From positions 4,650,001-4,714,000 of the forward strand of contig OZ244818.1 of assembly GCA_965220285.1 (NCBI GenBank): DNA of 64,000 nucleotides, written 5' to 3'. Below the pieces are notes generated by a model. It saw nothing but the letters and a program-made list of their open reading frames with translations, did no database searches and was not told the origin of the DNA. Origin of the DNA: Bin5 sp009843665 (GTDB lineage: Bacteria; Chloroflexota; Anaerolineae; Caldilineales; Caldilineaceae). This document shows, one piece after another, positions 53,543 through 61,259 of the stretch (the stretch's first letter is position 1; each line of letters begins with the position of its first letter). Both the position numbers and the translations under genes were made by a program.

Positions 53543-56500
53543 ATCCGACCACCATTTCCCAGTGCCCGGTCATCTCTTCACCAGCTACTTTCTCGAAGAA
53601 GGCATCCTCCACACCCACGCCTGGCAGGAATCCCTCTCCCAACCCGCCGACGTCGACACGTTCCGCGACCACGCCCAAGCCCTCATCGACAAAGCCGCCG
53701 GCTTCCACGACATAAACGAAGCCTCCACCGAGCAGGAGCTAATCCGCCCCCTCTTCGAACTGCTCGGCTGGGCCGACTACCTCCCCCAGCAGGGCACCGA
53801 CCACAACGAAGACATCCCCGACCATCTCCTCTTCGGCGACGCCGCATCCAAGGACCGCGCCGCCGCCAAGCCCGCCCCGCAGCGCTACCCCGATGCCCTC
53901 GCCGTCGCCGAGAGCAAGCGCCTCGACCGGCCGCTCGACTCCCGCGGCAAGACCGGCTCACCCCACGGCCAGATCCTCCGCTACCTCGCCACCGCCGACA
54001 TCGCCTCCGACGGCCGCATCCGCTGGGGCATCCTCACCAACGGCCGCATCTGGCGCCTCTACGACCGCCGCGCCCTCCCCCGCGCCAGCGGCTACTACGA
54101 AGTCGACCTCAACGCCGCCCTCCAGGCCGGCGACGACTTCCACGCCATCCGCGCCTTCCGCCTCCTCTTCGGCCGCCCCGCCTTCAGCCCCCAACACGGC
54201 GCCCAGACCAGCTTCCTCGAAGACGCCATCGCCGAAGGCCGCCGCTACGAAGAACAGGTCGCCAGCGACCTCTCCGGCACCGTCTTCGACAAAGTCTATC
54301 CCGCCCTCATCCGCGCCCTCGCCGACAAGAGCGGCGCAGAGCTGGAGGACGTCCGCCAGGCCGCCCTCATCTTCCTCTACCGCCTGCTCTTCCTCCTCTA
54401 CGCCGAGGACCGCGACCTGCTCCCAGTCAACGACAGCCGCTACGACGACTACGGCCTCCGTAAATCCGTTCGCGACGACATCGACGCACGCATCTCCGCC
54501 CGCGACACCTTTTCCACCGTCGCCAGCAACTACTACAACCACATCAGAACGCTCTGCCGCCAGGTCGACGCGGGCGATGCCTCCATCGGCCTGCCGCCCT
54601 ACAACGGCGGCCTCTTCGCGCAGCAAGCCGCGCCCATCCTCGAACAGGTCCAGCTGCCCGACGCCGTGCTCGCCCCCATCATCCACAACCTCAGCCGCAC
54701 CCGCGGCGAATCCGGCCGCCGCTTCGTCAACTACCGCGACATGACCGTCCAGCAGCTTGGCTCCATCTACGAGCGCCTCCTGGAACGCGAACCCGCCCGC
54801 ACGCCCGACGGCCGCATCGTCGTCCGCCCCAACAGCTACGCCCGCAAGGACAGCGGCAGCTTCTACACGCCCCAACCCCTCGTCGACCTCATCGTCGAGC
54901 GCACGCTCACACCCCTGCTCGAGGAGCGCAAAGCCGCCTTCCAAGCCAAAGCCGCCGCCCTGCAGAGCGACACCCGCGCCAAAACCGACCGTGTCGCCGA
55001 CCTCCGCCCTCTCGACCCCGCCGAAGCCGCGCTCAACCTCAAAGTCCTCGACCCCGCCATGGGCAGCGGTCACTTCCTCGTCACCGCCGTCGACTACCTC
55101 TCCGACGCCATCGCCGACCTCGTCGAGTACGCGCCCACCGCCGCGCCCTGGCTCGAGGACGTCTACACGTCGCCCCTGCTCGAACGCATCGCCGCCATCC
55201 GCGCCGACATCCTCGCCCGCGCCGGCGCCAACAACTGGGTCATCGACATTCCCCAGCTCACCGACCAGGCCATCATCCGCCGCATGGTCCTCAAGCGCTG
55301 CATCTACGGCGTCGACAAAAACCCGCTCACCGTCGAGCTCGCCAAGGTCTCCCTCTGGCTGCACAGCTTCACCGTCGGCGCGCCCCTCTCCTTCCTCGAC
55401 CACCACCTGCGCTGCGGCGACTCGCTCATCGGCCTGCGCGTCCACGACGCCACCCAGGAGCTCGCCCGGCTGGGAGGTTTCACTTCCGTCAGCGCCATCC
55501 AGGCCGCCGAAAACTCAGCCGGGAACATGCAGCAAATCGAAGAGATGTCCGACGCCGACATCGCCGAAGTCGAGCAGTCCGCCACACTCTTTCGCGAGGT
55601 CGAAAAGACAACCTCCCCCCTGCGCGGCCTGCTCAACACCCTCTGCGGCGTCAACTGGCTCGCCGCCGGCATGAAAAAGCGGCAGCGCGCCGAGTTCGAA
55701 GCCCCACTCCAGGCCGTAATCATCTCGCAGGAAGAAAGAGCCTTTTCGCTGCTGGCCAACGGCCCCGACAGCGTCGATCCCGCCGACCCCGTCCGCCAGC
55801 ACACCACCTGGCCCGGCTTCACCCAAATTTGGCGCACCGCCGCACTGATCGCCGACCGCGAGAACTTCCTCCACTGGGAAGTCGCCTTCCCCGGCGTCTG
55901 GCGCCGCTGGCAGGACGACCAGCCCGCCGGCGGCTTCGACGCCATCATCGGCAACCCCCCTTGGGACCAGATAGAGCAGCCAGAAGTCGAATGGTTTGCC
56001 TTGCGCGACGATGAGATTGCACTTGCCCCGACAGCTGCAAGACGTAAAGCGCTCATCAAACAGCGGACACAGAGTGGGGACGAACTCGCTCTGGCCTACC
56101 AGGACGTGCGCCAAAACGCCAAACAAATGCGAGCTTACGTCAAAGAATCCGGCGCATACCCAATGTTGAGCGGAGGCCGAGTCAACCTCTATTCGCTCTT
56201 TGTCGAGCGTGCCATGAATCTGATAAATTCAGACGGCATAGTAGGTTTGCTCACGCCCTCCGGCATCTACGCCGACAAGACCGCAGCCCGCTTCTTCAAA
56301 TCCGTCTCTACCAGCGGCCGCGTCGGTGGCCTGTTCGATTTCGAAAACCGCAAGATCTTCTTCCCCGACGTCCACGCTTCATTCAAATTCTGTGCCCTCA
56401 TCTTCGGCGGCGAAGAGCGCTGCTTCGCCCAAACCGACTGTGCCTTCTTCCTCCACGACACCGCCGCCATCGACGACCCGGACCGCTGTTTCCCCCTGGC

Positions 56501-57584
56501 CCCCGCCGACTTCGCCCGCGTCAACCCCAACACCGGCACCGCCCCCGTCTTCCGAACCCGCCGCGACGCCGGCATCACTCGACGCATTTACCAGGTTCAT
56601 CCTGCATTAGTGGATCGTTCCACAGGGGAAGAGCGAAAAGCGTGGCCTGTGTGGTATATGCAGGGACTGTTCAATATGGCATCCGACTCCAGTCATTTCC
56701 GGACCCGAGCCCAACTTGACGCCGACGGTTTCTACCCGGTGGATGGCAGTCGATGGAAAAAGGGAGAGGAATTTTACTTACCCCTGTACCAAGGCCGCAC
56801 GATTCATCAGTTCGACCACAGAGCGAATTCCGTGGGCGTCAATCCGGAAAATCTACACAATCCTTATCTTAGCGAAGGAGTGAGTGAAGCCCAGCACGCT
56901 GACCCAAGTTTTGTTCCTCATTTTGCCCACTGGGTTCCTTCTGAAGACGTTGCGCGAAAGTTCCCCGAATCCCGGGAATGGATAATTTCTTATCGACGAC
57001 TGGCACGTTCAACAGATGTACGAACAATGATCGCGACTTTGGGTCCCTACGCAGGCTACGAGGTCAACGCAAACGTAATCTATCTTTCTTCCGAAAGCAT
57101 TCCTACATCGCACGTCTGCCTAGTGGCCAATCTGAATAGCCTACCCTTCGATTACGTGGTCCGACAGAAGCTGCAGGGCACTACCTTGAACTGGTACATT
57201 GTCGAACAACTCCCCGTCATCGCCCCCGCCGACTACGACCGCACCTTCGGCCCCACCACGGCCCGCGCCCTCATTCGCCACCACGTCCTCCGCCTCACCT
57301 ACACCGCCCACGACATGGCCCCCTTCGCCCGCGACCTCGGCTACGACGGCCCGCCCTTCATCTGGAACGAAGAAAAGCGCCGCCACCTGCGCGCCCGCCT
57401 CGACGCCCTCTACTTCCACCTCTACGGCCTTTCCCGCACAGACGCCGCCTACATCCTCGACACCTTCCCCATCGTTCGCCGCCACGACGAAGATGCCTTC
57501 GGCAACTACCGCACCAAAGAGATGATCCTCGCCTACTACAACGCCCTCGCCGCCGGCGACCCAGACGCGAGAGTGGCAGTCTAG
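53526..57584 (+). CDS. Type IIG-like restriction-modification protein (Eco57I family)
   Basis: A 1352-residue fused nuclease-methyltransferase. The N-terminal nuclease region has NEASTEQELIRPLFELLGW and PDALAVAESKR (D123, E129, K131; PD-ExK type), then LTNGRIWRLYD. The methylase part has SGSFYTPQPLVDLIVE, motif I DPAMGSGHFL near 513 and motif IV NPPW near 809. The C-terminal 400 residues should hold target recognition. TTG at 53526 or GTG at 53562 is the likely start; neither has a good ribosome site. GC is very high except for two patches at about 55970-56240 and 56590-57200. PglX-type methylases of BREX are an alternative, but other BREX genes are absent. Confidence 0.85.
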   Translation: MIVLPKSDHHFPVPGHLFTSYFLEEGILHTHAWQESLSQPADVDTFRDHAQALIDKAAGFHDINEASTEQELIRPLFELLGWADYLPQQGTDHNEDIPDHLLFGDAASKDRAAAKPAPQRYPDALAVAESKRLDRPLDSRGKTGSPHGQILRYLATADIASDGRIRWGILTNGRIWRLYDRRALPRASGYYEVDLNAALQAGDDFHAIRAFRLLFGRPAFSPQHGAQTSFLEDAIAEGRRYEEQVASDLSGTVFDKVYPALIRALADKSGAELEDVRQAALIFLYRLLFLLYAEDRDLLPVNDSRYDDYGLRKSVRDDIDARISARDTFSTVASNYYNHIRTLCRQVDAGDASIGLPPYNGGLFAQQAAPILEQVQLPDAVLAPIIHNLSRTRGESGRRFVNYRDMTVQQLGSIYERLLEREPARTPDGRIVVRPNSYARKDSGSFYTPQPLVDLIVERTLTPLLEERKAAFQAKAAALQSDTRAKTDRVADLRPLDPAEAALNLKVLDPAMGSGHFLVTAVDYLSDAIADLVEYAPTAAPWLEDVYTSPLLERIAAIRADILARAGANNWVIDIPQLTDQAIIRRMVLKRCIYGVDKNPLTVELAKVSLWLHSFTVGAPLSFLDHHLRCGDSLIGLRVHDATQELARLGGFTSVSAIQAAENSAGNMQQIEEMSDADIAEVEQSATLFREVEKTTSPLRGLLNTLCGVNWLAAGMKKRQRAEFEAPLQAVIISQEERAFSLLANGPDSVDPADPVRQHTTWPGFTQIWRTAALIADRENFLHWEVAFPGVWRRWQDDQPAGGFDAIIGNPPWDQIEQPEVEWFALRDDEIALAPTAARRKALIKQRTQSGDELALAYQDVRQNAKQMRAYVKESGAYPMLSGGRVNLYSLFVERAMNLINSDGIVGLLTPSGIYADKTAARFFKSVSTSGRVGGLFDFENRKIFFPDVHASFKFCALIFGGEERCFAQTDCAFFLHDTAAIDDPDRCFPLAPADFARVNPNTGTAPVFRTRRDAGITRRIYQVHPALVDRSTGEERKAWPVWYMQGLFNMASDSSHFRTRAQLDADGFYPVDGSRWKKGEEFYLPLYQGRTIHQFDHRANSVGVNPENLHNPYLSEGVSEAQHADPSFVPHFAHWVPSEDVARKFPESREWIISYRRLARSTDVRTMIATLGPYAGYEVNANVIYLSSESIPTSHVCLVANLNSLPFDYVVRQKLQGTTLNWYIVEQLPVIAPADYDRTFGPTTARALIRHHVLRLTYTAHDMAPFARDLGYDGPPFIWNEEKRRHLRARLDALYFHLYGLSRTDAAYILDTFPIVRRHDEDAFGNYRTKEMILAYYNALAAGDPDARVAV

Positions 57585-57756
57585 CAGACCGGTAGTAATC
57601 GTCTGTCCTTGGACCGAATCCCCCTACCTATTGGAGAAGCACTTTGCGGCGGGCCAAAGTAAGACGCCCAGAACTTTTCAAACTTGGTTGTGCGCGCGAG
57701 ACACCCCCGCCGGTTCCCCGAGGCCACCTGCCAGCTTTTCGATGGGGTTATCCCTT

Positions 57757-58083
57757 TCACTGCCGCTCTCTGGCTGTCTTGACAGCGTGGCACTGCCGGC
57801 ACAGCGGTTGAAGGTTTTCTCGGTCGTGGGTGCCGGCTGGCAGGGGCACGATGTGGTCGACGAGGACTGCTGCGGTGAGGCGGCCAGCTTCAGCACAATG
57901 GCGGCACAGCGGCTCCTCGGCGAGGACCGCGTTGCGGATGCGTCGCCAGCGCTTGTCGTAGCCGCGGCGGCTGGCGGGCGGGCGGTGGTCCGGCTGGCGG
58001 GGACGGCGCTGCGTGCCGCAGACGGAGCAGACGCCGGCGCGCACTACACCTGCGCAGCGCTTGTCACTGCAGGCGCGGTTCAC
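57757..58083 (-). CDS. Phage-type HNH endonuclease
   Basis: A 108-residue protein starting at GTG. An N-terminal CxxxxC...CxxC zinc site (CSDKRC, CSVC) precedes an HNH domain: CRHC, VDHIVPLPAGTHDREN and LQPLCRQCHAVKT. Small HNH proteins like this assist terminase during phage DNA packaging. It is the most downstream of the minus-strand prophage genes and converges with the restriction gene. Confidence 0.87.
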   Translation of the reverse strand: MNRACSDKRCAGVVRAGVCSVCGTQRRPRQPDHRPPASRRGYDKRWRRIRNAVLAEEPLCRHCAEAGRLTAAVLVDHIVPLPAGTHDRENLQPLCRQCHAVKTARERQ

Positions 58084-58233
58084 GATGCAAGGCTTGCCGG
58101 CGAGACGTCGGAGATGGATGCGATGCAGGGCTGCAGACGGGCACAGCGCTTGCGCAAGCCGATCTCGAGCTCAGGATGAGAGGGTCTGTGCACAATCTGT
58201 ACGTGCATTTGGCCACCCCCTCCCCCCCTTTTT

Positions 58234-60357
58234 CTACGAGGAAACTGTGACCCGGGCGCTGACGCTGCTGGCCTCAGCGGGCGTAGGCGTAATTCGGATT
58301 TGAAGTCTGTGCGATCCTGCAGACAGGACGTCAGGCGACAAGTCGATAGCCCCATCGAATGTGACATCGCGCCAGGGCCCCCGATCGACAGCGTACTCGT
58401 ATGCACCTGCCCCGGCCCTTTCGATTTCCAGCACCGCCCCCACATCATTGCCTGGCCCCGCCACGAAAGAAAGCGCAACCCCCTCCCCGCCCCCATTTCC
58501 TGTGAATGCGGTGGCGACCTCTCCCACGTAAACTGCAGGGGCAGGGACGGCGCCGAGATCGGCTGCCTCGACCAGGTCCTTGAGCTGGCGGGCCAGGAGA
58601 CTGACGTCGTCGACAAGGCGGACCGACTGCTGCGAAGTGAGCGTCATGCTCTGGCGCAGGCCGTCCGTCTGGTCGTAGGTTGTAGCCACTGACGCAACGC
58701 GGAAGGAGTCGTCGACGGCCGCCTGCCTGACGCGGAGCTGAAGCAGGTGGAACGGCCGGATCATCTGCTGCGGCGCCTGGACCGCTATCTGAATGGTCTG
58801 CTGCGGCTCGGCGTACTGGCGCAGCCGGTTGACCGCGAGCTGCAGGAGCAGGTTGGCTGTTCTGGTGGCGGCGATGGCATTCCCGTCGTCCGGTACGAGC
58901 GAGCGGAAGACGTGCTCCTGGTGGAGCTCCCCGTAGCGGTCGCGGGCGGCCGTGTGTGTGACGGTGCCGGCGGCGGCATCCAGGAGGAAGCCGTCAGGCG
59001 GTGTGTCGGTGACGCTGCCGAGGCGGCTTGTGCGGTCTGAGGCGAAGGGGTGCAGGACGGTTGCGATCTCCTTGGCCTGGGTGCGGCGCTTGAAACGGAC
59101 GACGCGGGCGCCGAGGCCGCCGTCTGCGGAGGCGACGACGTCGAGCGGCGTGTAGTAGGTGCGCAAGCGAATGACGCGGCCGAAGTCGAACTGGAGCGTG
59201 GTGCCGAAGAACTCTGCGCACTTGCGGATGGCATCGAGGAGCGACTTGCCGGCGATGCGTGCGGACAGGCGGTCGTGGGCAATCTCCGGGTCATGATGCA
59301 GCGACCAGCCTGCCGGCAGGAGCGCGGCCAGCGCACCGACCACACTCTCATGCGATGTGTCGGCAAAAGTAAGATCCACGGCCGGCTGCTTGAGGAGCTC
59401 ATGCTCGAAGCCCACTCCAGACACGGCGAGCGTGGTCTCCGTTTCGGTCGGGGTCTCCTCGAAGTCGTCGACAAGGCCTGCGCCGACGAGCGTGACGCGG
59501 CCGCCGACGACTGAGTAGACATAGATCTCCGACAGCCCGTCGACGCGGGCAGCCGGGCCCTTCTGGACGGCCGTAAAGGAAAAGCGGCTCCCCTGCTCCC
59601 AGATCTCTTCCTGCTGCCAGGCCGATATATCGCGCAAGGGACCATAGCGGACGCCGTCGGTGACAATGTCTATCCAGAGCGCGTTGGCGGTGTCGCCCAC
59701 CGGCGGCGGCGGTGCTGGGAACAGCGCCGGCAGGTTGGAGGGCGCCGGCGTCGCCGGCTGCGCCAGGGCGTCGTCATAGAGGTAGGCGCCGGCATCGATG
59801 CCGGCAGCGTCCGGATCGAAGAACACGGTGCGGACTGCAGTCGCGGTGGAGACGACGGACCAGACGCCGGCGCCGATGCGCAAGCTGTCCGGCTGCAGCC
59901 AGGCGAAGTTGTCGTCGGCGTCGACCAGGTCGGCCAGGGCGATGCGGTAGACGGCGTTCCAGGGCTGCACCTGGATGGCGAGCACCGCGCGGGCGAGCGC
60001 ATCTGCGGTGAACGGCGATGAGGCGGCCGCCTGCATCGTATCGGACGCGATCGACATCTGCATGCGCATCATGCCGTCGTCGGCGCCGGCTGAGGACTCG
60101 GCGCGGACGGCGAGCTCGCTGACATAGCGGATGGCAGTGTCCGCGACCAGGGCGGCGCCGTCGACGGGGTCGACGGCCTCGGAGCCCAGCTGCGCAGAAG
60201 TGCGGGCGGGGTATCGGCCGCCGAGGTCATAGCCGAGGATGAGATAGAGCTCGTCCGGACGCGGCTGGCTGTAGAGGATCGGGGTTGTGCGGCTGACAAA
60301 CCAGATGCCGTCGACGTCGATGGACGCGGCCTCGTCGAAAAGCGACCGGACAGCCAT
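58234..60357 (-). CDS. Phage tail/baseplate protein (predicted)
   Basis: A 707-residue protein with no recognised catalytic motif. Beta-rich segments such as SRFSFTAVQKGPAARVDGLS and LVGAGLVDDFEETPTETETT, with DLTFADTSHESVVGALAALL and FGTTLQFDFGRVIRLRTYYT, resemble tail-hub or baseplate proteins of siphophages. The last 100 residues look like an Ig-like domain (YAVDRGPWRDVTFDG, SAGSHRLQIRIT). Position directly downstream of a tape-measure and a distal-tail-like gene supports a tail role. Its start overlaps the upstream stop by one base. Confidence 0.68.
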   Translation of the reverse strand: MAVRSLFDEAASIDVDGIWFVSRTTPILYSQPRPDELYLILGYDLGGRYPARTSAQLGSEAVDPVDGAALVADTAIRYVSELAVRAESSAGADDGMMRMQMSIASDTMQAAASSPFTADALARAVLAIQVQPWNAVYRIALADLVDADDNFAWLQPDSLRIGAGVWSVVSTATAVRTVFFDPDAAGIDAGAYLYDDALAQPATPAPSNLPALFPAPPPPVGDTANALWIDIVTDGVRYGPLRDISAWQQEEIWEQGSRFSFTAVQKGPAARVDGLSEIYVYSVVGGRVTLVGAGLVDDFEETPTETETTLAVSGVGFEHELLKQPAVDLTFADTSHESVVGALAALLPAGWSLHHDPEIAHDRLSARIAGKSLLDAIRKCAEFFGTTLQFDFGRVIRLRTYYTPLDVVASADGGLGARVVRFKRRTQAKEIATVLHPFASDRTSRLGSVTDTPPDGFLLDAAAGTVTHTAARDRYGELHQEHVFRSLVPDDGNAIAATRTANLLLQLAVNRLRQYAEPQQTIQIAVQAPQQMIRPFHLLQLRVRQAAVDDSFRVASVATTYDQTDGLRQSMTLTSQQSVRLVDDVSLLARQLKDLVEAADLGAVPAPAVYVGEVATAFTGNGGGEGVALSFVAGPGNDVGAVLEIERAGAGAYEYAVDRGPWRDVTFDGAIDLSPDVLSAGSHRLQIRITPTPAEASSVSARVTVSS

Positions 60358-61256
60358 CAGGGATACTCCTCGTAGAAATCGATCTGCAGGTCGACGGCGC
60401 CGCCGCCCGGGCTGGCGGCGTCGGTCTCCTCGGAGGCCTCGATGCGGAATAGGCCGGGCGCCAGCCAGATGAGCGGCTGCACGCTGTGGCCGTCGCCGAC
60501 CGCGAAGCGTGTGTACGGATTGGAAACGCCGGCGGGGCCGCTGATGCCGAAACCGGGCCCGGCCGTGATCTGCCAGGCGCCGGCGGCGGGGTCGGACTCT
60601 TCGAAGGCGAGACGCCAGTGCCAGACGCGGCCGCCGGCGGCGCCGAAGAGGCTGAAGCTGGCGCCCCGTCGCGAAAATGTCAGGGTGACGACGGCCTGGC
60701 GCGCGGCCAGGAGCCCACTGTTGACGCCTTCGAGCGAGATCTGCGCTGCCGACATGTCGAGCGCTCCGGAGACGCTGCTGCGCTCGGCAGAGTGCCAGGC
60801 CGACTGTGCGGTCTCGAAACGGGGGCTGACGGTGGCGATGCGGGTGCCGTCGCGTGTGCGCGTCTGGAAGTCGACGGCGAGCAGGCGGGCGGCCAGGTAA
60901 TGGAGCGCGCCGTCGGCGAAGCGCTTGCGCTCAATTCGCCGCGTTTCGCCGATGAGTCGGGTCAGGCGCTCCACCTGGATGTCGGCCGACCGGTCGAAAG
61001 TGAGAGTACTGTCGCTCTCGTCAGTCAGGACGGCGCCGCTCTCGTCGACGAGAACCGAATCGGGGTCGCCGATGTAGGTGCCGGTGAACTCTATCATGCG
61101 CACTGCCGGCGGCGTGTTTTCTCCGCCTCGAGCGTCGAAGGGGCCGGCGAAGCCGGATTGCACGGCCGGCAGCGCAGGCGCCGGGCCCAACTGCCGCTGC
61201 GGGTCGTACCGAGGCAGGAGCTCGTCGCCGAATCTGGTGAATTTGTAGACGCTCAT
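60357..61256 (-). CDS. Phage distal-tail-like protein (predicted)
   Basis: A 299-residue beta-rich protein immediately after the tape-measure gene, the usual place of the distal tail protein in siphophages. It starts MSVYKFTRFGDELLPRYDPQ and contains MIEFTGTYIGDP and RLIGETRRIERKRFADG, which fit a tail-ring fold only loosely. No motif is decisive. The ATG is one base downstream of the tape-measure stop region, and the gene overlaps the next by one base, so the three tail genes form an operon. Confidence 0.65.
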   Translation of the reverse strand: MSVYKFTRFGDELLPRYDPQRQLGPAPALPAVQSGFAGPFDARGGENTPPAVRMIEFTGTYIGDPDSVLVDESGAVLTDESDSTLTFDRSADIQVERLTRLIGETRRIERKRFADGALHYLAARLLAVDFQTRTRDGTRIATVSPRFETAQSAWHSAERSSVSGALDMSAAQISLEGVNSGLLAARQAVVTLTFSRRGASFSLFGAAGGRVWHWRLAFEESDPAAGAWQITAGPGFGISGPAGVSNPYTRFAVGDGHSVQPLIWLAPGLFRIEASEETDAASPGGGAVDLQIDFYEEYP

Positions 61257-61259
61257 AGT

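Noticed and set aside
53958..55445. Minus-strand frame of 495 codons inside the restriction-methylase gene
   Set aside because: Ala/Gly/Val/Asp-rich mirror of C-rich third positions; the plus strand has the methylase motifs.
53526..57584. Reading the large methylase as PglX of a BREX system
   Set aside because: No brxA, brxB, brxC, pglZ or brxL neighbours, and it has its own PD-ExK-like N-terminus, which fits a type IIG enzyme better.
57631..58179. Plus-strand frame opposite the HNH gene
   Set aside because: The minus strand carries a complete zinc site and HNH motif; the plus frame is low-complexity Ala/Gly/Arg.
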